From Rheinheimera sp. (GTDB taxonomy: Bacteria; Pseudomonadota; Gammaproteobacteria; Enterobacterales; Alteromonadaceae), in the NCBI RefSeq assembly GCF_030824435.1, contig NZ_JAVBXS010000039.1:1-37183 (forward strand): DNA of 37,183 bases. Reading direction: 5' to 3'. The notes beneath the pieces are model-generated. The model was not told the origin of the DNA. It saw nothing but the letters and a program-made list of their open reading frames with translations, and searched no databases. The position numbers and the translations under genes were made by a program. Shown piece after piece: positions 26,676 to 35,490 of this stretch. Positions within the stretch are counted from its first letter, which is position 1. Each line of letters starts with the position of its first letter.

Positions 26676-29600
26676 GTGTTATCTCGTTATTTATCGTTAA
26701 GTATCAGTCTGGCTATCACATCGGCCTCTGCCAGCACGCTGCCAGGCTCAGCTGATCTCACCAACCCCGATTACAACAGCTACCGTTTGATCCAACGGCC
26801 AGATGGCAGTATTCAACGTGAATTTGTCCAGGAGCCTGCCGACGGCACACAAAAATACATGATTGAATTGCGCGGCAAAGCCGTGTTGCCACGTTTGCAG
26901 CAGCACAACAAAACCACCAAGCTGCAACAGATAGCCGCACCTTTATTGCTGCAGGCTGAAAATCAGCTGAAGGCAGAACAACAACAACTGACCCAGGAAC
27001 TGTTGCAGCAGCAGCTGATAAACGATGTGCATGCCAGCACCAGTCTGTTGTTCAACAGCCTGATAGTGTCGGCCAACCCGGCCGATATTGCCAAAATTGC
27101 CGCTTTGCCCAATGTTAAAAAAGTGCATGCCGACCACGAATTGCAGTTATACCGCGATAAGTCTATTCCACTGATCCTGGCTGACAAAGCATGGACACTC
27201 GAGGATAACAACGGCAGTGTACTTTCCGGTAAAGGCATCAGAGTGGGAGTTTTGGACAGCGGCATCGACTACACCCATCCTGATTTAGGCGGCTGTTTTG
27301 GCGATAGCTGCAAAGTAGCCGGCGGTTACGACTTTTACGATAACGACGCTGACCCCATCGACACCGAAGGCCATGGCACCCATGTGGCCGGTATTATTGC
27401 CGGTAATGGCACTGTAAAAGGGGTTGCGCCAGAGGCCACTTTGTACGCCTATCGGGTTTGTCACTATTATTGCCCAACCAGCGCTGTGATTCAGGCCTTA
27501 GAGCATGCAGCGGATCCGGATCAAAACTCACTGAGCAAAGATGCGCTGGATATAGTGAATTTAAGTTTAGGTGGACCAGGCAGCTTAGACGACCCTCTAA
27601 CCATTGCCGCCAATAATGCCAGCAAAGCCGGTATGGTGGTGGTGGTTGCAGCCGGCAATGATGCTGAAGCCTACGATGCATTGGGCACACCGGGCAACGC
27701 CGAGTTGGCGATTACGGTAGCAGCCAGTTATTTGAATGACAAAATCACCGATTTTAGCTCCAGGGGCCCAAGCGCCAGTGACCTGATACTCAAACCTGAT
27801 TTAGCTGCACCAGGCAACAATATTAACTCAACCATGCCAAATGGGCAGTTTCAGGGAAAAAGCGGCACTTCAATGGCCGCGCCACATGTGGCAGGCGCCG
27901 CAGCTTTGTTAAAACAACAAAACAACAACCGTACGCCGGATGAAATTAAATCCTTATTGGTAAATAGCAGTAAAAAACTGGATGAACCGGTTTCAGCAAC
28001 AGGCAGTGGCCGGCTTGATGTGCTGGCAGCGGCGCAAAACAAGTTAATTTTCAGCCCCAGCTCTTTGTCCTTTGGCAAATTTGACGCGGAACAGCCTCTA
28101 TGGACTTCAGCACGACAGTTAAAACTGCACAATAAAAGCCAAAGCAACGAAGTTCTGCAACTGAGCGTGCCAGATTTGCCATCAGGGGTTACAGTGCAAA
28201 TTCTGGCGAATAATCAACCACAAACCCAAGTTACTATTGCACCTGGCGATTCTGTCGAATTGAGCCTACAACTCAGCGTTGACAGTTCAGTCTATCAAAT
28301 ACCCAATAACGTCCTGCTGGAAGATTTTGCCCTTGTGGTGCAAAACCAGCAACAACAGCAACAACGTGTTGCACTTGCTTTTCTTGTGTATAACCAGCTG
28401 CAGGTGGATAGCCCGCAATTTATTAATCGTCTGCAAATTTACAACCATAAAGGCGAGCGAAAGTTTAACGGCATCCTGGCAGCACAAAGCAAGCTTCGGC
28501 TGGCAAAAGCAGAAAGTTATGATTTTATTGCTGAATTTTACAGCGTCGACCAAATGCAGCTGGTTGTGCTGGAAAATCAACAGCTGGCCGACAGCGGCAG
28601 TATCCGGATAACTCCGGAACAGGCGGTGCATAAGCTGGAAGTCACTGCTGTGACTGACCCAAACGGAGTTACTATACCCACAGAGAATTTAGTAGGAGGT
28701 CTGAATTCGGTGGAAATTCGCCACCCAACCAAACCAGTGTTTTACAAAAAACTTTTTCGTCCTGTTAGCCCCATTGGCAGTGGCGGTGGCCCCATCATGT
28801 TTAAAGGTAAAACCCTGTGGGTGTCACCTTTTTCTTCACAGTATCAGTTAGCTGCATTTGCCAGCTGGAAACGGACAAACACCACTGCAAATGAGACTGA
28901 AATTTATACCTGGAATAGCCGTTTCCAGGGTATCTCAGCGCAGCAACAAGTTGCGCTAAATGCGGCCAAGATGCACCGTTTCCAGAGTGTTATTACACCG
29001 GATAATAGTCAAAGGTCCCTCACATTCGGCTATAAAAATGAACTTGCATTAGGAAAGGCTGCTTTTGCCCTCTCTGATTTGTCCGGCATTATTGGCTTTG
29101 GTGTGAATATTAGTACCCTTGATGCCAGACAAGCACATACCGTTCGCATCTATGGTCAGTCGTTAACTTTTGAACCTGTTTTTGGCACCGGCATTTTTAA
29201 TCTAAATGTCACTGAGAAGGCTCCAACTGCCGGCCACGGGTATGTGAGTTCAGATTACCGTCGTTTTTGGGGAGAAAAAGGTACCGCAATCATTATGAGG
29301 GATTACGACACAGCATCTTTTAGCCCTGTGCTAAAATTTGCGGTCGTAGACAAAACAGGTGAACACCGACTGTCATTTCACCATCATTGGATATCGATGT
29401 CTGCCTATGCGTATCCGAATCATTTCATGTTATCGATGCAGCGTCGCGATATTTATAACAATCAATTCAACAATTACCCTTTAGCCCAACCAGAATTAGC
29501 ATCATCGGTCACCTTACGGTGTAACATACAGCCAGCTGAGCCTGTCCGTTCGGATAACTTCAGTTTTAACCTTTACGGCGACTGTAAAACTGCAGATATT

Positions 29601-31250
29601 GAAGTAAAGTATCCTACTGCACTGGCAGAAATTGCGCAGGACTCTTACGGCAAAATAACCTTGATAAAACAATCGGCTAAAAGTTCACCATTGATCAGCG
29701 GGCTGAAATTTGGTGATGACCGGAGTGTCAGCCAACAACTTAGTCAAGGCCGCGGCTTTATTGAATTTCAGCTGGAAAAATCCGTGACTGGCAGCGCAGA
29801 AATTCATTATCAGGGCAAATGGCATCCGTTAAACTTACAAGCAACAACAGCGACCACAGAGCTGCAGCTTGATTACCGTGCCGAATTCAGCTTACCGGCA
29901 ACTTCAGCTTTGGCATCATTTCGCATCAGGGCAGAACACAGTTCAGGTAACAAGACTGAATACCTGCTACAAAATGCCGCTATTGTCGGCCCCAAACCGG
30001 AAGACGCACTGCTGGCTGACAATGACAAAGACGGCCAGCCAAATGCTACAGACAAAGATGATGACAACGACAACATCAGTGATATTGATGAGCTTCGTTA
30101 CAATCTTGATATTTATCAAAATGATAATAATGCCGACTATGACAGTGATGGTTTAACTAACCAGCAGGAATTAACCATGGGTACATTTCCTGATCTGGCG
30201 GATTCAGACCAGGATAAGTTGCCAGACGGATATGAACACCAAGCAGGATTTAATCCGCTAAATGCCACAGATGGTAACGCCGACCCTGATCGCGATTTGC
30301 TGACCAATGGCGAAGAGTATGTGCATAAAACTGATCCATATAAGGAGGACACTGACGACGATCTTATGCCAGATGGATTTGAAGTGTTGTTTGGTTTAAA
30401 ACCACTGGATGCCACAGATGCCGGTGGAGATTTAGATAACGACGCTCTAACTAACCTGTATGAATTTAAGTACAGAACCAATCCAACCTCTGCGGACACA
30501 GACAAAGACGGTATGTCGGATGGTTTTGAAACGCAATTCGGTTTAAAGCCGTTGGATTATGAAGATGCCGAAAAGGATTTGGATAGGGACAATCTGAAGA
30601 ATCTGGATGAATTTAAGCTAAACACCAATCCAACCAACGTAGATACTGACGGTGATACCATGCGTGATGGTTATGAGGTGCGCTACAATTTAAATCCGCT
30701 GGATAAAGCTGATGCCAACACAGATTTAGATCAGGACACACTGACTAACCTTCAAGAGTTTAAACAGCAAACCAACCCGAGATCTGCAGACACAGATAGC
30801 GACAGCATGCCTGACGGTTTTGAAGTGCAATATGGTTTAAGTCCGCTTAGTGCCACAGATGCAAACGCAGATCTTGATAATGACAAACTAAGCAACCTTG
30901 AGGAGTTCAAGCATAAAACCAACCCGACATTGGCAGACACCGACGGCGATCTGCTTCCTGACGGTTATGAAGTGCTATACAGCCTCAACCCGCTGGATGC
31001 TGCTGATGCCACGTCGGATAAAGATCAGGATGGTTTTACTGCGTTGCAGGAGCTTCAGACCGGCACCAACCCCACAGTTTCCGATAAAAAGTCCGGTGGT
31101 GGTTCCTCAGCTGGTGGAGCAACCACGAATGAAGGTGGTGGCGGTGGCGGCAGCATGGGCTTTAGCGTGCTGAGCCTGGCTGCAATCTGGTGTTATCGCA
31201 GGCAGTACCGGCAACAACACAAAACACAACAAGCCAACACACTGTTTTAA
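26676..31250 (+). CDS. Secreted subtilisin-like serine protease with TSP3-type repeats and GlyGly-CTERM
   Basis: A 1524-residue S8 peptidase. It starts with GTG, preceded by AAGGAG at 6 bases. Order of parts: signal peptide (1 to about 19), I9-type propeptide (about 58-158), and a catalytic domain with D194 (VLDSGIDYTHPD), H233 (GHGTHVAG), oxyanion N328 (AAGND) and S399 (GTSMAAPHVAGAAA). A long middle part of beta-rich, unassigned sequence follows (about 460-1110), then acidic DxDxDG repeats from about 1112. These include six tandem units of exactly 49 residues (1176-1469), each with DTDxDxxPDG, GLxPLD, DLDxDxLTN and TNP motifs, probably binding calcium. The end is a Gly-rich linker, a hydrophobic helix and a basic tail, the GlyGly-CTERM signal processed by rhombosortase after type II secretion. 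Confidence 0.93.
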   Translation: MLSRYLSLSISLAITSASASTLPGSADLTNPDYNSYRLIQRPDGSIQREFVQEPADGTQKYMIELRGKAVLPRLQQHNKTTKLQQIAAPLLLQAENQLKAEQQQLTQELLQQQLINDVHASTSLLFNSLIVSANPADIAKIAALPNVKKVHADHELQLYRDKSIPLILADKAWTLEDNNGSVLSGKGIRVGVLDSGIDYTHPDLGGCFGDSCKVAGGYDFYDNDADPIDTEGHGTHVAGIIAGNGTVKGVAPEATLYAYRVCHYYCPTSAVIQALEHAADPDQNSLSKDALDIVNLSLGGPGSLDDPLTIAANNASKAGMVVVVAAGNDAEAYDALGTPGNAELAITVAASYLNDKITDFSSRGPSASDLILKPDLAAPGNNINSTMPNGQFQGKSGTSMAAPHVAGAAALLKQQNNNRTPDEIKSLLVNSSKKLDEPVSATGSGRLDVLAAAQNKLIFSPSSLSFGKFDAEQPLWTSARQLKLHNKSQSNEVLQLSVPDLPSGVTVQILANNQPQTQVTIAPGDSVELSLQLSVDSSVYQIPNNVLLEDFALVVQNQQQQQQRVALAFLVYNQLQVDSPQFINRLQIYNHKGERKFNGILAAQSKLRLAKAESYDFIAEFYSVDQMQLVVLENQQLADSGSIRITPEQAVHKLEVTAVTDPNGVTIPTENLVGGLNSVEIRHPTKPVFYKKLFRPVSPIGSGGGPIMFKGKTLWVSPFSSQYQLAAFASWKRTNTTANETEIYTWNSRFQGISAQQQVALNAAKMHRFQSVITPDNSQRSLTFGYKNELALGKAAFALSDLSGIIGFGVNISTLDARQAHTVRIYGQSLTFEPVFGTGIFNLNVTEKAPTAGHGYVSSDYRRFWGEKGTAIIMRDYDTASFSPVLKFAVVDKTGEHRLSFHHHWISMSAYAYPNHFMLSMQRRDIYNNQFNNYPLAQPELASSVTLRCNIQPAEPVRSDNFSFNLYGDCKTADIEVKYPTALAEIAQDSYGKITLIKQSAKSSPLISGLKFGDDRSVSQQLSQGRGFIEFQLEKSVTGSAEIHYQGKWHPLNLQATTATTELQLDYRAEFSLPATSALASFRIRAEHSSGNKTEYLLQNAAIVGPKPEDALLADNDKDGQPNATDKDDDNDNISDIDELRYNLDIYQNDNNADYDSDGLTNQQELTMGTFPDLADSDQDKLPDGYEHQAGFNPLNATDGNADPDRDLLTNGEEYVHKTDPYKEDTDDDLMPDGFEVLFGLKPLDATDAGGDLDNDALTNLYEFKYRTNPTSADTDKDGMSDGFETQFGLKPLDYEDAEKDLDRDNLKNLDEFKLNTNPTNVDTDGDTMRDGYEVRYNLNPLDKADANTDLDQDTLTNLQEFKQQTNPRSADTDSDSMPDGFEVQYGLSPLSATDANADLDNDKLSNLEEFKHKTNPTLADTDGDLLPDGYEVLYSLNPLDAADATSDKDQDGFTALQELQTGTNPTVSDKKSGGGSSAGGATTNEGGGGGGSMGFSVLSLAAIWCYRRQYRQQHKTQQANTLF
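30201..31082 (+). repeat. Six tandem 147-base coding repeats in the protease gene
   Basis: Units begin at 30201, 30348, 30495, 30642, 30789 and 30936, each exactly 147 bases (49 codons) long, with GAY-ACN-GAY at or near the start. A partial, degenerate unit precedes them (30013-30200). They encode acidic TSP3-like modules. The equal length suggests duplication of whole modules; the units have diverged in sequence but not in length. Confidence 0.9.
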
Positions 31251-31326
31251 TATCAAAAATTGGCAGAATCAGACGATAACAACCTGCTCCTGCCAAAGCA
31301 AAATGCCGCCACAGTGTTCAAGGCAT

Positions 31327-31359
31327 AAAAAAACCGGCGTCTTTGGATGCCGGTTTTTT
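31327..31359. terminator. Bidirectional terminator, protease / rnpB
   Basis: An A-run, then CCGGCGTC (31334-31341), loop TTTG, GATGCCGG (31346-31353), then a T-run. The 8-base stem has one G-T pair and is extended by A/T pairing. It sits about 80 bases after the protease stop on one side and about 40 bases after the rnpB 3' end on the other. Confidence 0.85.
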
Positions 31360-31401
31360 ATTGAACTAAAACAGCAGCTGTACCTGCTATTTAATAAAAG
31401 A

Positions 31402-31772
<371 letters not shown>

Positions 31773-31778
31773 GCGCGC

Positions 31779-31807
31779 ATTATACGCCAATTCGTTATTC
31801 AGGCCAG
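31779..31807 (-). promoter_or_regulatory. rnpB promoter
   Basis: On the minus strand a perfect -10 TATAAT (31784-31779) is followed by the GC-only discriminator GCGCGCC, as at stable-RNA promoters under stringent control, with a predicted start near 31772. The -35 region is poor (CTGGCC at 17 bases). It overlaps an inverted repeat GGCCAG 31802-31807 / CTGGCC 31818-31823, which may be a weak terminator of the upstream response-regulator gene. Confidence 0.7.
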
Positions 31808-31845
31808 CAAAAGCTTTCTGGCCCTTGAACTGCCGTACTTTTGGC

Positions 31846-32655
31846 TTAGCTATTGAGCCATTTACGAAGTAGCGCGGTGCGGGTTTTGCTGCTGATCAAA
31901 GGCTCCGTCTGGCCGCGCATATACAGCGCCAGATTTTCTTTGCCATAAGGCTCCAGCCGTTCAATAAAGTTAATCTGGATAATGTCACTGCGATTAAGCT
32001 GAAAAAACCTTGTTGGATCTAAGCTTTCAGCCAGCTGCTGCACGTTGTTTTCACTGAGCATCAGGCTTTGGCCCTTTTCATCCTGCGCCAGCAAAATGCC
32101 TTTTACAGCGCGGATACAACTGATATTGGCCGCTTCCAGTAACTGCAAACCCTGGCCCTGCTTTAATAAAAACCGCTGGCGATAACCATGCTGTGGTGCT
32201 GCAGGTGCAGTAACAGACGCTGCGATATGCTGTTTTATCACAGCGGGCTGCGCCAAAGTCTCATCCTGCGCCAGCAGCTTCTTTTTTAGCTGCGCCAGTT
32301 GTGCCATGGTTTCGCTAAACACTTTATAAGTAAAAGGTTTGAGTAAATAACCCACAGCCTGATGTGAAAACGCCAACACGCCATAGTTGTTGTAAGAGGT
32401 GGTAAAAATAACAGGGCAAGGTATATCCAGCTGCGCCAAAGCGTTAAACACTGTGCCGTCTCTGAGTTCAATATCGGCAAAAATCAGCTGCAACAGCGGC
32501 AGCTCGTCCTGCTCAAAAAAAGCCAGCACTTCGGCCACTGAAGTTAACACAGCCACTATTTCAGCTTCTGGCTGGTACCTTTGAATAAAACCGGTTAGTT
32601 TTTCGGCGGCCAGAGGTTCATCTTCTATTACCAGTATTTTTTGCAAAAAATTCAC
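31846..32655 (-). CDS. LytTR-family response regulator
   Basis: A 269-residue two-domain regulator. The N-terminal receiver has the acidic pair E11-D12, phosphoacceptor D61 (IFADIELRDG), the TTSYN switch segment (84-85) and LLKPFTY with the conserved Lys near 107. A linker of about 40 residues with an A/P-rich part leads to a LytTR DNA-binding domain (about 165-266), with RSDIIQINFIERLEPYGKENLALYMRG as in the LytTR fold. It lies 37 bases after the histidine kinase gene and is its probable partner. LytTR proteins bind imperfect direct repeats; the targets are not visible. Confidence 0.93.
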   Translation of the reverse strand: MNFLQKILVIEDEPLAAEKLTGFIQRYQPEAEIVAVLTSVAEVLAFFEQDELPLLQLIFADIELRDGTVFNALAQLDIPCPVIFTTSYNNYGVLAFSHQAVGYLLKPFTYKVFSETMAQLAQLKKKLLAQDETLAQPAVIKQHIAASVTAPAAPQHGYRQRFLLKQGQGLQLLEAANISCIRAVKGILLAQDEKGQSLMLSENNVQQLAESLDPTRFFQLNRSDIIQINFIERLEPYGKENLALYMRGQTEPLISSKTRTALLRKWLNS

Positions 32656-32692
32656 CTTAAAACTGTTTTAACCATTGGCAGTGTGTTGTTGT

Positions 32693-33772
32693 TTATAAAG
32701 GACAAAGCGGTAAAGCCAGGCAAAACTCACCTTGTTGCTGCCTGACCTGAATATCGCGTTTAAATAACACCTGTGCACGTTGTTGTAAGTTTTTCAGCCC
32801 CAGTCCCGTCGAATCCGGTGCGTATAATTTTGGCTTTAGTGTATTGCGGACAGTCAAAAAGTCGTCTTCAAAGCGCAGCTGGATGTACAGCGGCTCTAAT
32901 TGGCTGGCTTCGTTATGCTTGACCACATTTTCCAGCGCCAGCTGCAAAGCGCCGGGTAACATCAGCCACTGGCTGCTATTGATAGCGGCAAGCTCCAGAT
33001 CCAATAAATAACTGTTGGCAAAACGCTGATTCAAAAGCGCCAGATAATCTTCGGCAAAATCCAGCTCCTGTGCCAGAGTGACCAATTGTGTGCTCTGATG
33101 TTGTAACTGATAACGGTAAATAGCGGTGAATTTTGCTAAAAAATCTTCTGCTTCATCGGCATTTTTATGAATAAGCGCCGACAACACATTAAGATTATTA
33201 AATAAAAAGTGCGGATCCATTTGTTGTTGCAACAGCTGTAGTTGTTGCTCGGCAGCGTTTTTTTCCGCCATTAACAACTGTTCCGCCTGCTGGCGCTGCT
33301 GTTTAAGCGCCTGTAATAACAACACAAAACCACCCACCAATAACTGCAACAAGGCGTACATCAGCATGTTTTTCAAAAGCAAGGTGGCGGAAAAAGGGTA
33401 ACCCTGTAACTGCTCTAAACCTTGTTGCAGCAGCGTCATCAGGCCGACAAACAACAACATACTCAGGGCCAGCGTTTGCAAATATTGGCGACTGGCTTTA
33501 CTAGGTTTGGGCAGGCGCTGATGTAAAAACCGGGTCAGGCCAAGCGCCAATAAACCCTGCATGGTTAGCCACACAGGCGCATCAAAATAATAATGCAGCG
33601 CTTTGCCAGGCGCTGTTTGCAACAGCGCCACATATAACCAGAATAAATGGGCAAATAGCAGCATACCCATCACCGGCTTGCCAAGCCGCTGCCAGAGCGG
33701 CTGTTGTTGGGTTGATTGCGCTTGTGGTGCTGTTTGCGCAGGCTCTGCGAATAAGGGGGGAGCTTTCATCAT
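32693..33772 (-). CDS. LytS/YehU-type sensor histidine kinase
   Basis: A 359-residue membrane kinase. After a Gln/Pro-rich cytoplasmic start there are four membrane helices (about 33-51, 67-83, 99-117, 132-153) with little periplasmic sequence, then a Gln-rich coiled coil (155-185). The His_kinase (LytS type) domain has phosphoacceptor H188 in MDPHFLFNNLN. The ATPase domain has N-box ALENVVKHNE and G-box STGLGLKNL. With no external domain, the sensor may act in the membrane or depend on the co-encoded 239-residue protein. The start ATG overlaps that gene's stop (ATGA). Confidence 0.92.
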   Translation of the reverse strand: MMKAPPLFAEPAQTAPQAQSTQQQPLWQRLGKPVMGMLLFAHLFWLYVALLQTAPGKALHYYFDAPVWLTMQGLLALGLTRFLHQRLPKPSKASRQYLQTLALSMLLFVGLMTLLQQGLEQLQGYPFSATLLLKNMLMYALLQLLVGGFVLLLQALKQQRQQAEQLLMAEKNAAEQQLQLLQQQMDPHFLFNNLNVLSALIHKNADEAEDFLAKFTAIYRYQLQHQSTQLVTLAQELDFAEDYLALLNQRFANSYLLDLELAAINSSQWLMLPGALQLALENVVKHNEASQLEPLYIQLRFEDDFLTVRNTLKPKLYAPDSTGLGLKNLQQRAQVLFKRDIQVRQQQGEFCLALPLCPL

Positions 33773-34488
33773 TTCAGGTCCTTCTGCTCTGGCAAACGTA
33801 AAATTTCAGCGCCTTTGTCGTCAAAAAACACCAGCTGAGGTTCGCCTTTGTCGTTGACCGCCATTTCAATTCGTTTTTTACCTGATGGATCATTGAGTTG
33901 CAACATGGCTTTGTTGTTGAATGTGCCATAAAAAGCGCGGCGCGCGCCATGAATAGAACCATCTTTTTTCACATCCAGCGCTTCAAGTTTGGCAATAGCG
34001 GTTTTGTCGCCTTTTTCTGCTGCCAGCGCCAGCTCCATATAAACATCAAAATCCAGTTGTGGCCGGTCGACAATATTTAAACCAGCGATCAACATGCCAT
34101 CCTGCTCAATATGCTGCAAAGCCACCACCTGGTCCTGGTTATAACGGTCAAACGACAGATGCAGCCCATGTTCAATGTTGTCACCGACTTTTTTACCGCG
34201 GAAAATAAGACCACCGTTTTCTGTGCCTTCGTCGTTATAAAAAACCATGCCGGGGCGCTGACCCGGGTCAAACACCACTTTGCCTTGTTTAATGGCTTTG
34301 GGGGCATGGGCAGTGTTGGCCAGCACCAAGCGTGGATGACCGCTGGGTTCCATCACATTCAGTCGTTCTACATTGAGTTCGCGCACGCTGGTTTGGTCTT
34401 TTTGCAGAATTTGGGTTTGCACCGTCAGCGCCACCACAGCACAGCCAAGCACTATATTAATTGCCGTTTGCAGATAATTTGTTTTCAT
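33769..34488 (-). CDS. Unknown membrane-anchored protein, first gene of the LytS/LytTR operon
   Basis: A 239-residue protein I do not recognise. It begins with a basic start and a hydrophobic segment (about 7-27) that could be an uncleaved anchor or signal peptide; the remainder would be periplasmic. The body is beta-strand rich with self-similar turns: EPSGHPRLVLAN near 47-58, and NDPSGKKRIEMAVNDKGEPQ with LVFFDDKG near the C-terminus (about 198-225). This suggests a repeated beta-hairpin fold. GGAGC precedes the ATG at a good distance. It is translationally coupled to the kinase (4-base overlap), so it may be a sensory or signal-input partner of that kinase. That role is inference. Confidence 0.7.
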   Translation of the reverse strand: MKTNYLQTAINIVLGCAVVALTVQTQILQKDQTSVRELNVERLNVMEPSGHPRLVLANTAHAPKAIKQGKVVFDPGQRPGMVFYNDEGTENGGLIFRGKKVGDNIEHGLHLSFDRYNQDQVVALQHIEQDGMLIAGLNIVDRPQLDFDVYMELALAAEKGDKTAIAKLEALDVKKDGSIHGARRAFYGTFNNKAMLQLNDPSGKKRIEMAVNDKGEPQLVFFDDKGAEILRLPEQKDLK

Positions 34489-34835
34489 AAAAAGCTCCGT
34501 GTTCGGGTTTGGTTATCTCGAACTCAGAGTACTAACAGGCAGGCGATAGCCGCTGTCAAAACCAAACAGCGGCGGAAAAAAGGCCATAAAAGGAGGAAAA
34601 ATAACGATAAAACACAGCCTGTCTCAGCTATGTGATTAAAAACCGGCATTAACTTTGTTACACAGGTCACTGTTACTTAAGTTATGGTTGTTAACACAGT
34701 CTGGTTTTAGATTGCAGAATTTTCAGGGCATTTAATGAAAGACCGCTAGCTTATAGAATACTAACGGTCTGTAGTGTTCTACCCTTGATTGTTTAGCAAT
34801 ATCAGGCACACACAAGCAGAATTCTGTTGAGAAAA
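34489..34835. other. Intergenic region, no gene
   Basis: These 347 bases lie upstream of the three-gene sensor operon and downstream of the small exported protein. A plus-strand frame that partly covers it is the antisense of the 239-residue gene and lacks a ribosome-binding site. It contains one terminator-like stem-loop (34740-34770). An A/T-rich stretch with TGTTAC/GTTAAC motifs at 34650-34705 may hold the operon promoter, but I cannot place it. Confidence 0.5.
34740..34770 (-). terminator. Candidate terminator of the small exported protein gene
   Basis: AGACCGCTAG (34740-34749) and CTAACGGTCT (34761-34770) form a 10-base stem with one mismatch and an 11-base loop. On the minus strand it is followed by TTCATTAAA, a weak T-tail. 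It lies about 65 bases after the stop of the gene ending at 34836. Confidence 0.45.
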
Positions 34836-35288
34836 TTAACCGCCAGTTGTCTGTTCGGTTGTCCTTTTAGTGCGCGTTTCGACAACTTTCACTTCAAGCA
34901 GTAACTCTCCGCCTCTGGGACCAGGGCCATAGGTCAAAATTGTCACAATAGTGACTAGTTCATCGGCCGTCAGATATGACTCTGTTTGTGTAACCACCCG
35001 ATACTCTCCATCCGCTAAATCCGGTGGGGTTTGCCCGTCAAATGACGGCAGAATACCAGTATTGATGTTTTTATCTGCGGTCTGGCTGGTTGCCAGTGCA
35101 GCTGCACCGGCAGGCACGTCTATGGTAAAGGCTTTTTTGGTCTGGCCGTCTGTTCCAATCCATTTTATAAACAATATATTGCCATCCCTGTGCTGAATAA
35201 CACAGTCGCTGCGGCATTCATCCGCCAAAACGCTGCAACTACACAATAACAATAAACTTAAAACTGCAACACTCCGTTTAAACAACAT
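34836..35288 (-). CDS. Small exported protein of unknown function
   Basis: A 150-residue protein. The ATG at 35288 is chosen because AAGGAG lies 6 bases before it; an ATG at 35312 adds eight residues but would bury that site in the coding sequence. The N-terminus is a signal peptide. It may end at a lipobox-like LLCSC (lipid on C18) or by ordinary cleavage after SVLA at residue 22. The mature part has an early cysteine pair (DECRSDC), a beta-rich domain with a proline/glycine-rich loop, and a Thr/Lys/Arg/Gly-rich tail. No family is recognised. It lies 202 bases downstream of the M1 peptidase gene on the same strand and probably has its own promoter. Confidence 0.65.
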   Translation of the reverse strand: MLFKRSVAVLSLLLLCSCSVLADECRSDCVIQHRDGNILFIKWIGTDGQTKKAFTIDVPAGAAALATSQTADKNINTGILPSFDGQTPPDLADGEYRVVTQTESYLTADELVTIVTILTYGPGPRGGELLLEVKVVETRTKRTTEQTTGG

Positions 35289-35490
35289 AAAATTCTCCTT
35301 TTTTCGATTCACTTTGCATACTCATCATTTTAATAGGTGAGCCCAAAAAAGATGCAATGGTGTAGCGACTACTTCAACACACAATTAAAAGTGATACATA
35401 AAATCCCGGTAAGCAGATAACGTTTTGCTTACTTTCCAAGCAATCAAGGCATTTCATATCAATGTTGTGTAGCAGCTGTATTTTTCCGCA

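Noticed and set aside
30201-31082. Regular 147-base repeats considered as a CRISPR or satellite array
   Set aside because: Units are in frame, encode acidic calcium-binding modules and have no short repeat/spacer pattern.
34111-34635. 174-codon plus-strand frame over the 239-residue gene
   Set aside because: Antisense of a coupled operon gene; the protein has no coherent features.
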